Assembly (NCBI RefSeq): GCF_000376785.1
Contig: NZ_AQXX01000094.1
Coordinates: 1-47,770, forward strand
Source of the DNA: Hahella ganghwensis DSM 17046
Lineage (GTDB): Bacteria; Pseudomonadota; Gammaproteobacteria; Pseudomonadales; Oleiphilaceae
Reading direction: 5' to 3'
Length of the DNA: 47,770 bases
Position numbers and translations under genes: made by a program. The stretch's first letter is position 1; the number at the start of each line of letters is the position of its first letter. The notes beneath the pieces are model-generated. The model ran no database searches. It was not told where the DNA came from and saw nothing but the letters and a program-made list of their open reading frames with translations. Positions 30,846-39,110 of this stretch are shown piece after piece.

Positions 30846-31761
30846 TGTACTTTGGAAACGGATCTTCCTGAGAATCGGCGACCAGTGAAAGCTTTCGGTA
30901 TTCTGTTGGTGTCATGCCTTTGAGGGTATGGAATCTCCTGTTGAAGTTAGAAATATTGGTGAAGCCAACGTCAAAGCAAATATCCGTGACTGGAAGATCA
31001 CTGTGTGCCAGAAGGTCGCAAGCCTTTGTAATCCTTAAGCTGTTAACGAATTCAACAAATCGTCTGCCAGTAGCCTGGCGGAAAAACTTGGAGAAGTACG
31101 TGGGTTTCATTCCGATATGTTCTGCCACTTCCTCCAGGCTGATATCCAAGTTGTAGGAAGCCAGAATGTAGTTCAGTGCCTGGTTGACTCTTTGCTGGTT
31201 TTTTTCGCCTCTGACAGAAAGAAACTTTTCGCTGGAAAGTAAGTGGTAATCACTTGTTTCTGCCAATTCGACCATTAATTTCAAAAATACTGAAAGTCTC
31301 ATTAGGCCCGTTGTGTTCGATATTTCCTGAAAATATCGAAAGGCATTCTGAATTGTGCTTTTCCCATGAAACTCAATCCCAAAACGCGCTCTGTGCATTA
31401 ATCCCTGCAGCGATAACATTTCCGGGAAAACTGTAAAGGCTTCCTGAAGCCATTCTTCAGTGAAGTTGAGCACCATATCGCGATCTGGATAGTGCTCGCC
31501 CCCTGTTGTCTGAGTGACCCAATTATGAGGAAGGTTGGGGCCTGTGAGAATCAGGTTTCCAGGGTAAAAGTTTCCAATGTAGTCGCCAATGAAAACTTTT
31601 CCAGAGCTCTCAGTGATCAAATGTAATTCGTATTCTTTATGGTAATGCCACCGCACCAATGGGTCAGGGAATCCATGTTGCCGGTAAAGAATAGAGTTAG
31701 GGCTCTGCTCATTTATCAGTTCATAAGAGGGTTCGGCCTGGCGTCCGGTTAGTGTTTTCAT
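30841..31761 (-). CDS. AraC-family regulator, MtlR-like (upstream copy)
   Basis: A 306-residue transcription factor with an N-terminal cupin-like sensing domain (residues 20-150; RWHYHKEYELHLI, VFIGDYIGNFYPGNLILTGPNLPHNW) and a C-terminal double HTH (about 205-300; IGMKPTYFSKFFRQATGRRF, ITDICFDVGFTNISNFNRRF). It is divergent from the polyol ABC operon. Pseudomonas mtl operons are activated by an AraC-type regulator, MtlR, so this is the leading candidate activator. It is clearly paralogous to the regulator at 40622-41614. Confidence 0.85.
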   Translation of the reverse strand: MKTLTGRQAEPSYELINEQSPNSILYRQHGFPDPLVRWHYHKEYELHLITESSGKVFIGDYIGNFYPGNLILTGPNLPHNWVTQTTGGEHYPDRDMVLNFTEEWLQEAFTVFPEMLSLQGLMHRARFGIEFHGKSTIQNAFRYFQEISNTTGLMRLSVFLKLMVELAETSDYHLLSSEKFLSVRGEKNQQRVNQALNYILASYNLDISLEEVAEHIGMKPTYFSKFFRQATGRRFVEFVNSLRITKACDLLAHSDLPVTDICFDVGFTNISNFNRRFHTLKGMTPTEYRKLSLVADSQEDPFPKYK

Positions 31762-32116
31762 CGTCGTTAAAATCTGGCAAATAGGGCAGTTTCCTGCTCA
31801 AAGGTATATCGCTATGCCGTTCAATTTACAACCAGAAGTAATACTATTTTTACTCAGCAAAATGTGCTGTTTTGTTTTTTAACTATCTGATAATTAAGTA
31901 TAATACTCGATTTATTCGAGATTATTTGTGATTTGATGAAATATTGAAAAGTGCAATAAAGTATAGAAAGTAGGTGGGTTTTGGATTTGTTTTAGATTGA
32001 CCAGCGGAGTGTAATGGTATCACCTTCCATGCTCCCTGGCGCTTACGGGTTTCAGGGAGGGGTAAATAACAAAGATAAAAACGGCTGATTGATAGTCAGC
32101 TATGGAGCGCGACAAT
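31762..32116. promoter_or_regulatory. divergent control region regulator / polyol operon
   Basis: A TATAAT at 31899-31904 is a good -10 for the operon, with no proper -35, as expected for an activator-dependent promoter. Two inverted repeats of identical layout (five-base arms, five-base gap) flank it: CAGCA/TGCTG at 31855-31869 and CTCGA/TCGAG at 31906-31920. The presumed leader of about 200 bases contains a hairpin with perfect seven-base arms (CTCCCTG 32032-32038, CAGGGAG 32053-32059). GGAG at 32105-32108 is the ribosome-binding site. Confidence 0.5.
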
Positions 32117-33430
32117 ATGAAAGTAAAACTGATCCATACTCTTATGGCCTCAACCTTGGCCTTTTCCTCTCTTGCGACTTCTGCTGCAACGACCGTCACC
32201 ATTGGTACAGTCAACAATGGGGACATGATTCGAATGCAGGAACTCTCCGATAAATTTGAGAAAGAAAACCCTGATATCAAACTGGAATGGGTTGTGTTGG
32301 AGGAAAATGTCCTGCGCCAGCGCCTGACCACAGATATCGCCACAAAAGGTGGCCAACTTGATGTCATGACCATCGGAATGTATGAAGCCCCTATCTGGGG
32401 AGAACGGGGCTGGCTATCGGTCATGGATAATCTGCCGGCTGATTATGATGTAAATGATATTTTTCCCTCGGTCCGGAACGGGCTTTCAGCCAATGGTACT
32501 CTGTTTGCACTGCCGTTTTATTCCGAGAGTTCAATGACCTATTATCGCAAAGACCTGTTCAGTGATGCCGGACTCTCCATGCCCGAGCGTCCTACCTGGA
32601 ATCAAATTCGCGATTTTGCCAAGGCCCTGCATAAGCCGGAACAGGATCAGTTCGGTATATGCCTGCATGGTAAAGCCGGGTGGGGGGAGAACATGGCCCT
32701 GGTGACTACGATGGCAAACACTTTTGGCGCGCGTTGGTTTAATGAAAGCTGGCATCCGGAATTCAACGGCTCTGAGTGGCATGAAACTGTCAGCTTCTAT
32801 GTGGAACTGGTCAGCAAATATGGCCCACCGGGCGCCTCTTCCAACGGTTTTAACGAAAACCTGGCACTCTTCAATTCTGGTAAATGTGCCATGTGGATGG
32901 ATGCCACGGTTGCTGGGTCTTTTGTGACTGATACTTCTCAGAGTAAGGTAGCGGATAAAGTCGGATTTGCCTTGTTCCCGAAACAGGTGACTGATAAAGG
33001 CGCAGGCTGGTTATGGTCGTGGGCTCTGGCGATTCCGGTAAGCTCTGATGCCAAAGATGCCGCGAAAAAATTTGTCACCTGGGCAACCTCAAAGGAATAC
33101 AGCAAGATTGTCGCCCAGGAACATGGTATTGCCAACGTTCCTCCGGGCAGCCGTGCATCCACCTATGAAAACCAGGATTACATGAAAGCGGCACCATTCG
33201 CAGCGAAGACTCTGCAATCGATGGATAACGCCGATCCGCAAAATTCCACACTGAAACCTTCTCCTTACGTTGGCGTCCAGTTTGCTGCAATTCCCGAGTT
33301 CCAATCGATTGCGACTCAGGTCGGCAAGTTTGTTGCTGGAGCGTTGGCCGGAAAAATGTCTGTCGATCAGGCGTTGAAGAACTCTCAGTCTGTGACTGAG
33401 CGTGAAATGAAGCGGGCCCGCTATTATTAA
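32117..33430 (+). CDS. polyol ABC transporter, periplasmic binding protein (MtlE/SmoE-like)
   Basis: Captures a sugar alcohol for import. The start is ATG 32117 (MKVKLIHTLMASTLAFSS), eight bases after GGAG; the frame runs five codons further upstream. The signal peptide is cleaved near residue 24 (ATSAATTV). The mature part is a family-1 extracellular solute-binding fold of about 410 residues, with LDVMTIGMYEAPIWGERGWL and GWLWSWALAIP. Genes for two permeases, an ATPase and a mannitol-type dehydrogenase follow, which points to mannitol, sorbitol or arabitol. Confidence 0.9.
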   Translation: MKVKLIHTLMASTLAFSSLATSAATTVTIGTVNNGDMIRMQELSDKFEKENPDIKLEWVVLEENVLRQRLTTDIATKGGQLDVMTIGMYEAPIWGERGWLSVMDNLPADYDVNDIFPSVRNGLSANGTLFALPFYSESSMTYYRKDLFSDAGLSMPERPTWNQIRDFAKALHKPEQDQFGICLHGKAGWGENMALVTTMANTFGARWFNESWHPEFNGSEWHETVSFYVELVSKYGPPGASSNGFNENLALFNSGKCAMWMDATVAGSFVTDTSQSKVADKVGFALFPKQVTDKGAGWLWSWALAIPVSSDAKDAAKKFVTWATSKEYSKIVAQEHGIANVPPGSRASTYENQDYMKAAPFAAKTLQSMDNADPQNSTLKPSPYVGVQFAAIPEFQSIATQVGKFVAGALAGKMSVDQALKNSQSVTEREMKRARYY

Positions 33431-33480
33431 TCTTATGTCCGGATACTCTCTGTAACCTGGAAGTATCCGATGGAGACACC

Positions 33481-33509
33481 ACGAAGCCTGAGTTTTCCTC
33501 GGGCTTCGT
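33481..33509 (+). repeat. stable intercistronic hairpin after the binding-protein gene
   Basis: Twelve-base arms ACGAAGCCTGAG (33481-33492) and CTCGGGCTTCGT (33498-33509), one G-U pair and a five-base loop. No T-run follows, so this is not a classic terminator. It sits where mRNA-stabilising hairpins are often found between binding-protein and permease genes, and probably raises binding-protein output over the permeases. Confidence 0.75.
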
Positions 33510-33538
33510 TATCCAATAAAGATAAAAGAGCTAATCGA

Positions 33539-34486
33539 ATGAGTACTTCAAGTATTCGGGCCGGTAGCCCGGCTGTTCACACAACTTCAGGTCCTTCCAG
33601 TGTTCAGGGAGAACACCGTCGCAAGAACCGTATCGGCCTGGCTATGTTGTCACCTTCTGTCCTGGTCTTACTGATCTGGATGGCAGTACCTCTTGCCATG
33701 ACCATCTACTTCTCACTGATTCGTTATAACCTGCTGTACCCAGGAGATAACGAGTTCGTCGGTCTGGAAAACTATTACTATTTTCTGACTGATGCCGGGT
33801 TTACTTCCGGTGCCCTGAATACCCTCTGGCTGGTCGGCTCCGTGCTGTTGATCAGTGTGATTGCCGGAGTATTGATTGCAGTGCTCGTGGATAACGCTTT
33901 CTGGGGAAGGGGGATTGTCAGGGTGATGCTGATCTCTCCGTTTTTTATCATGCCGACAGTGAGTGCGCTGGTATGGAAAAACCTGCTGCTGCACCCTGTG
34001 TCGGGCGTATTTGCTGCGGTCTGGCGATTCTTCGGCGCGACTCCGATTGACTGGTTCTCTGAATATCCTCTGGGGGCCATCATTATGATTGTGTCCTGGC
34101 AATGGATTCCATTTGCGGTGCTGATTCTGATGACTGCAATGCAGTCCCTGGATCAGGAGCAGAAAGATGCTGCCCGTCTGGACGGTGCGGGCCCTATTAA
34201 CGTCTTTATTCATATCACGCTGCCTCACCTGGCGCGACCAATTGCTGTCGTCGTGATGATAGAGACGATCTTCCTGCTGTCGATATTCGCCGAGATCTTT
34301 ACCACCACCGGAGGGGGACCTGGCTATGAGACCACCAATCTGGCGTTTCTGATATACACCCAGGCACTGCTGCAGTTTGATGTGGGCATGGCTTCCTCTG
34401 GCGGTCTCATCGCGGTGGTGATCGCCAATATTGCCGCATTCCTGCTGATTCGCATGATCGGCAAGAATCTGACTGATAAATCTTAA
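33539..34486 (+). CDS. polyol ABC transporter permease 1 (MtlF/SmoF-like)
   Basis: Inner-membrane channel subunit of about 315 residues. The start is ATG 33539 (MSTSSIRAGS); the frame extends into the preceding hairpin but that part is not protein-like. A polar N-terminal region of about 30 residues is followed by six membrane helices. The EAA loop that contacts the ATPase is EQKDAARLDGAGPINVFIHI (about 210-229). It pairs with the permease at 34503. Confidence 0.9.
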   Translation: MSTSSIRAGSPAVHTTSGPSSVQGEHRRKNRIGLAMLSPSVLVLLIWMAVPLAMTIYFSLIRYNLLYPGDNEFVGLENYYYFLTDAGFTSGALNTLWLVGSVLLISVIAGVLIAVLVDNAFWGRGIVRVMLISPFFIMPTVSALVWKNLLLHPVSGVFAAVWRFFGATPIDWFSEYPLGAIIMIVSWQWIPFAVLILMTAMQSLDQEQKDAARLDGAGPINVFIHITLPHLARPIAVVVMIETIFLLSIFAEIFTTTGGGPGYETTNLAFLIYTQALLQFDVGMASSGGLIAVVIANIAAFLLIRMIGKNLTDKS

Positions 34487-34502
34487 GGCCAGGAGAAAGT
34501 CA

Positions 34503-35336
34503 ATGTTATCCCTCAAACAAGCCCGTCAATTGCAGACGGTACTTCTGGGCCTGCTGGCCTGGGGTGTAGCGCTGCTGATCTTCTTTCCGATTTTCTGGAT
34601 GGTGCTGACCAGTTTCAAAACTGAAATTGATGCTTTCTCTACACCTCCCCAGCTGTTCTTCAGTCCCACGCTGGAGAACTACCTGCAAATTGACAGTCGC
34701 AGTGACTACTTCCACTTTGCCTGGAATTCAGTTGTGGTGTCTTTCGGTTCCACCTTATTTGGCATGTTGCTGGCGGTACCGGCGGCCTATTCCATGGCGT
34801 TCTTCGAGAGTAAACGCACCAAATCCACTCTGCTGTGGATGCTGTCCACCAAAATGCTGCCCCCGGTAGGGGTGCTGGTCCCCATCTACCTGTTGTTCAA
34901 AGACAGCGGCCTGCTGGATACCAAGGTAGGTTTGGTGATCATCTATACCCTGATTAATCTGCCAATTATGGTCTGGATGATCTACACCTACTTTAAGGAA
35001 ATCCCTAAGGATATTCTTGAAGCTGCTCGCCTGGACGGGGCGACCGCCACCCAGGAAATCACCCAGGTATTGTTGCCCATCAGTAAAGGTGGACTGGCCT
35101 CTACCGTTTTGTTGTCACTGATTCTTAGCTGGAACGAAGCCTTCTGGTCTCTCAACCTGACAGCTTCCTCTGCCGCGCCTCTGACTGCTTTGGTTGCCTC
35201 CTACTCCAGCCCCGAAGGGTTGTTCTGGGCCAAGCTTTCAGCCGTTTCCACTTTAGCCTGTGCTCCGATCCTGATCTTTGGCTGGCTAAGTCAGAAACAA
35301 CTGGTGCGGGGATTGTCGTTTGGTGCCGTTAAATAA
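34503..35336 (+). CDS. polyol ABC transporter permease 2 (MtlG/SmoG-like)
   Basis: The second channel subunit, 277 residues with six membrane helices. The EAA loop is DILEAARLDGATATQEITQV (about 174-193). The C-terminal QKQLVRGLSFGAVK is the typical end of MalG-type permeases. AGGAGA precedes the ATG by a few bases. It is 16 bases after permease 1 and 15 before the ATPase gene. Confidence 0.92.
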   Translation: MLSLKQARQLQTVLLGLLAWGVALLIFFPIFWMVLTSFKTEIDAFSTPPQLFFSPTLENYLQIDSRSDYFHFAWNSVVVSFGSTLFGMLLAVPAAYSMAFFESKRTKSTLLWMLSTKMLPPVGVLVPIYLLFKDSGLLDTKVGLVIIYTLINLPIMVWMIYTYFKEIPKDILEAARLDGATATQEITQVLLPISKGGLASTVLLSLILSWNEAFWSLNLTASSAAPLTALVASYSSPEGLFWAKLSAVSTLACAPILIFGWLSQKQLVRGLSFGAVK

Positions 35337-35351
35337 TAAGAGGAATTCTCC

Positions 35352-36461
35352 ATGTCTGATCTGAAAATCAGAAATCTGAAAAAGGTCTTTGAAGGCCTGG
35401 AAATCATCAAAGGGGTGAACCTGGATATCAACGACCATGAGTTTGTCGTGTTCGTGGGTCCATCCGGTTGCGGTAAGTCGACGCTGTTAAGACTTATTGC
35501 TGGCCTGGAAGAAGTGACCAGCGGCAGCATTTATCTGGATGACCGCGAGATTACTGATCTGGCACCGGCCAAGCGGGATCTGGCGATGGTGTTCCAATCC
35601 TATGCTCTGTATCCACACAAGACTGTACGCAAGAATATGTCTTTTGCGCTGGATCTTGCCGGCGTGGACAAGGCAGTGATCGACCAAAAGGTCAATGATG
35701 CCGCCCGGATTCTGGAGCTGGACCATTTACTGGATCGTAAGCCGAAGGCACTGTCCGGTGGACAGAGGCAGCGTGTGGCGATTGGGCGTGCCATTGTGCG
35801 TCAGCCCAAAGTATTTTTGTTTGATGAGCCGCTTTCCAACCTGGATGCTGCTCTAAGGGTGCAGATGCGTCTCGAACTGGCCCGGCTGCATCAGGAACTC
35901 AACGCTACCATGATCTATGTGACCCATGATCAAGTGGAAGCCATGACACTGGCTGACAAGGTCGTTGTGCTTAATGGCGGTCGGATTGAGCAGGTAGGGA
36001 GTCCATTGGAACTTTACCACTACCCGGTTAATCAATTCGTCGCCGGGTTTATCGGGACACCGAAGATGGCATTCCTGAAGGCCAGGGTTAAAGGGGCAAG
36101 TCCCCATAGTGTGAGTCTAACCTTGGAGTGTGGTCCTGAATACACATTGGAATTGGATGGCAGCCAATTGAACGTCGGTGAGGAAGTGACTCTTGGAGTC
36201 CGTCCGGAACATATACAGGTTACACAGTCAGCGGACAGCCCCTTCAAAGTCCACCTCGATGTGGCAGAACACCTCGGCGCAGATACCTATTGCTACGTGA
36301 AAGCGAGCACTGGGGAAACCCTGACAGTTCGTGCACCGGGCGATTTTGAACCCGGCCTTGGTGATCAGGTGGGACTGCAGCCCGACCTTGCCCGTTGTCA
36401 TCTGTTCGATGGTCAGGGTGTCGCCATTCCAAAACCTGGCGCGCCAGCCCAGGCAGCCTGA
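35352..36461 (+). CDS. polyol ABC transporter ATPase (MtlK/SmoK-like)
   Basis: Cytoplasmic ATPase energising the importer. The 369-residue protein has Walker A GPSGCGKST (37-45), Q-loop VFQSYALYPH, signature LSGGQRQRVAIGRAI, Walker B VFLFDEPLSNLD and the His switch VTHDQ. The C-terminal TOBE/MalK-type regulatory domain occupies about 240-360. It uses the start ATG 35352 with AGAGGAATT upstream. Confidence 0.95.
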   Translation: MSDLKIRNLKKVFEGLEIIKGVNLDINDHEFVVFVGPSGCGKSTLLRLIAGLEEVTSGSIYLDDREITDLAPAKRDLAMVFQSYALYPHKTVRKNMSFALDLAGVDKAVIDQKVNDAARILELDHLLDRKPKALSGGQRQRVAIGRAIVRQPKVFLFDEPLSNLDAALRVQMRLELARLHQELNATMIYVTHDQVEAMTLADKVVVLNGGRIEQVGSPLELYHYPVNQFVAGFIGTPKMAFLKARVKGASPHSVSLTLECGPEYTLELDGSQLNVGEEVTLGVRPEHIQVTQSADSPFKVHLDVAEHLGADTYCYVKASTGETLTVRAPGDFEPGLGDQVGLQPDLARCHLFDGQGVAIPKPGAPAQAA

Positions 36462-36475
36462 ATAGCCTTAACAAT

Positions 36476-36506
36476 CTGGCCGGTCCCTAGAAAGATTTAC
36501 GGCCAG
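36476..36506 (+). repeat. hairpin between ATPase and dehydrogenase genes
   Basis: Perfect seven-base arms CTGGCCG (36476-36482) and CGGCCAG (36500-36506) with a 17-base loop in the 124-base gap before the dehydrogenase gene. No T-run. It may separate transport from catabolic mRNA segments, or be incidental. Confidence 0.4.
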
Positions 36507-36585
36507 GATACCGCCAGCAAGTTTTAAACGCGCATATTAATGTTTACAGGCCGCTTTTCAGGGCAGGGCCAGAGGTGTTTGAGAA

Positions 36586-38064
36586 ATGACTAAATTAAGC
36601 GCAGCGTCTTTTTCCAGCCTGGACGGAAAGATTATTCGTCCGGTATACGAGCGTGAAGAAATTAAACAGGGAATTGTGCATGTGGGGGTAGGAGGTTTTC
36701 ACCGTGCCCATCAGGCGATCTATACCGAACAGTTGCTTAATGGTGGTGATGCCCGAGAGTGGGGAATCTGCGGCGTAGGGCTTCGTCCTGAAGACCAGGC
36801 TATGAGAGATGCTCTGGCGGCTCAGGACTACCTCTATACGCTGTTTGAGCTGGGGGACAGTGAGGACACCCAGGTGCAGGTGGTAGGAGCGATCGGGGAT
36901 TTTCTGTTGGCCTCCGATAGCCCGCAAAGGCTACTTGAAAAGCTGGCTTCGCCAGAGACCCGAATCGTGTCTCTGACTATCACAGAAGGAGGCTATTGTA
37001 CTGATGACAGCACAGGCGAATTCAATGCCCATCTGCCGCAAATTGAATATGATCTGATGCATCCTGATACGCCCAAAACCATCTTCGGTTATCTGACTGC
37101 GGCACTGGCGTTGCGGCGTGAACGAGGTATAAAACCGTTTACTGTGATGTCCTGTGACAATCTTCCCCACAATGGCGAGGTTGCCCGTAAGGCATTGTTG
37201 TCGTTTGCCAGACTGAGAAATGCCGAGCTGAGTCGGTGGATAGAGGAAAATGTGTGTTTCCCCAACGCGATGGTGGACAGAATCACGCCAATGACCAGCG
37301 ACGAACATCGGGATCAACTGAGGTCTGCGACGGGGATTGAAGACCAATGGCCGGTTGTCGCGGAACCTTTTATTCAATGGGTTCTTGAAGATAAGTTTTG
37401 TAATGGTCGCCCTGAATGGGAAAAGGTTGGCGTTCAGTTTACAGACGATGTAACGCCTTACGAGGAGATGAAAATCCGATTGCTTAACGGGAGTCATCTT
37501 GCCATGACTTATCTTGGGTTTCTGCTGGGTTACCGTTTCGCCCATGAAACCATGGAAGACCGGCTCTTGCAGCGATATGTCAGGACCTATATGGATGAGG
37601 ATGTGACGCCGACATTGTCTGCAGTTCCGGGAATTAACCTGGAAGGATACAAGGATACGCTGATCGAGAGATTCTCCAACCGGGCTATTTGTGATCAATT
37701 AAGCCGAATCTGTTCGGATGGCTCCTCCAAGTTTCCAAAGTTCGTGCTTCCAACACTGTTGGATATGATCGAGCAGGGTAAACCATTGGAGCGTGTGGCT
37801 TTGATCATTGCAGCCTGGGCGCATTACCTGCGTGGTGTGGATGAAAAGGGCGAGCATTATTCGATTCCTGATCCCCGTGCAGGCTGGTTGCAGGAGGCCA
37901 TCGAGGGGTCTGCGGATCTGGTGGAGAGTTTCCTGGGGTTGGAGGACGTTTTCGGAAAGTCAATTCCGTCCAGCCGGGAGTTCATCGAGGCGTTCAGACT
38001 GCAACTGGAGCGATTGCAGCAGCTCGGAGTCAAAGCGACATTGGAGATGACGCTTACTGGCTGA
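36586..38064 (+). CDS. mannitol dehydrogenase family polyol dehydrogenase
   Basis: NAD-dependent long-chain polyol dehydrogenase, 492 residues, oxidising a sugar alcohol to a ketose (mannitol to fructose, or D-arabitol to D-xylulose). The Rossmann motif is HVGVGGFHRAHQAIY (about 32-46), and the catalytic Lys lies in KIRLLNGSHLAMTYLG near 300. It resembles the Pseudomonas MtlD enzyme, which accepts mannitol, sorbitol and arabitol. The exact substrate cannot be read from sequence, but the following transaldolase and xylulokinase favour a pentitol as at least one substrate. Confidence 0.9.
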   Translation: MTKLSAASFSSLDGKIIRPVYEREEIKQGIVHVGVGGFHRAHQAIYTEQLLNGGDAREWGICGVGLRPEDQAMRDALAAQDYLYTLFELGDSEDTQVQVVGAIGDFLLASDSPQRLLEKLASPETRIVSLTITEGGYCTDDSTGEFNAHLPQIEYDLMHPDTPKTIFGYLTAALALRRERGIKPFTVMSCDNLPHNGEVARKALLSFARLRNAELSRWIEENVCFPNAMVDRITPMTSDEHRDQLRSATGIEDQWPVVAEPFIQWVLEDKFCNGRPEWEKVGVQFTDDVTPYEEMKIRLLNGSHLAMTYLGFLLGYRFAHETMEDRLLQRYVRTYMDEDVTPTLSAVPGINLEGYKDTLIERFSNRAICDQLSRICSDGSSKFPKFVLPTLLDMIEQGKPLERVALIIAAWAHYLRGVDEKGEHYSIPDPRAGWLQEAIEGSADLVESFLGLEDVFGKSIPSSREFIEAFRLQLERLQQLGVKATLEMTLTG

Positions 38065-38128
38065 GATTGCAAGCCTGAATCTAATCTCAAAAGTTAACAA
38101 CCAAGGTATTTCTGACAGAGTAAATTCC

Positions 38129-39103
38129 ATGCCCAATTTACTTGAACAATTGAAACAGCGGAGCATTGTGGTGGCTGATACGGGAGATATTTCGGCAATC
38201 CAGCAGTTTTCTCCCCAGGATGCAACAACCAACCCCTCACTGATTCTCAAGGCGGTTCAGTCTGGCCAGTATGATGACTTAATTGATGCAACGCTCGAGC
38301 GGGTGCTTTCTGAGTCAGTGATTGAAACCGATATGATTGAAAGCGCCAGCGATGAGCTGATTGTTGCCATGGGATGTATCATTCTTCAGCACGTTCCGGG
38401 TCGTGTCTCCACTGAAGTGAATGCACGATTGTCATTTGACCAGGAAGGAAGTATCGAGAAAGCCAGAAAGTTGATTGCGCTCTATGAAAAGGCGGGTATT
38501 CCCCGTCAGCGAATCCTGATCAAGCTGGCGGCCACTTGGGAGGGAATCCGGGCGGCGGAGATTTTGGAAAAAGAGGGTATTCAATGCAATCTCACGCTGA
38601 TATTCAGCTTTGTGCAGGGGCGTGCCTGTGCAGAAGCCGGCGTTTACCTGATTTCTCCCTTTGTTGGCAGAATCCTGGATTGGTATCGAAAACAAACGCC
38701 TGACACCGCGTTTTCGCCAGAACAGGAGCCGGGAGTTCTTTCTGTGAGAAAGATATATGAGTATTTTCGGCGTCAGGAATATCCGACGATTGTGATGGGT
38801 TCCAGCTTCAGAAATACGGGCGAGATACTGGCACTGGCAGGTTGCGACAGACTGACCGTCAGCCCGGCTTTGTTGCAGGAACTTACCGAAAGTGACGGGA
38901 AGCTGGAGCAGGCGTTGGTGCCGATTAACCCTGATGGTCACCGGCCTGATCCCCTAAGTGAATCCGAGTTTCGCTGGTTGATGAACGAGGATGCCATGGC
39001 GACAGAAAAACTGGCTGAAGGGATTCGGGGGGTTGAGCAGGACCAGGTTCGTCTGGAAACGCTTTTGAAAGAGCGGATATCGCAGCGAGAGCCTGTACTC
39101 TGA
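38129..39103 (+). CDS. tal: transaldolase (TalB type)
   Basis: Moves a dihydroxyacetone unit between sedoheptulose 7-phosphate/glyceraldehyde 3-phosphate and fructose 6-phosphate/erythrose 4-phosphate. The 324-residue protein is the TalB type: Schiff-base Lys132 in ILIKLAATWEGIRAA, Asp17 in VADTGD and the DATTNPSLI segment (31-39). It lies 64 bases after the dehydrogenase gene and immediately before xylulokinase, so it probably processes the xylulose 5-phosphate made by this operon. Confidence 0.95.
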   Translation: MPNLLEQLKQRSIVVADTGDISAIQQFSPQDATTNPSLILKAVQSGQYDDLIDATLERVLSESVIETDMIESASDELIVAMGCIILQHVPGRVSTEVNARLSFDQEGSIEKARKLIALYEKAGIPRQRILIKLAATWEGIRAAEILEKEGIQCNLTLIFSFVQGRACAEAGVYLISPFVGRILDWYRKQTPDTAFSPEQEPGVLSVRKIYEYFRRQEYPTIVMGSSFRNTGEILALAGCDRLTVSPALLQELTESDGKLEQALVPINPDGHRPDPLSESEFRWLMNEDAMATEKLAEGIRGVEQDQVRLETLLKERISQREPVL

Positions 39104-39110
39104 GGTGTCT

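Noticed and set aside
31985-32060. Possible tRNA-like or riboswitch fold before the binding-protein gene
   Set aside because: Only simple hairpins can be drawn; no acceptor stem, T-loop or known aptamer core is present.
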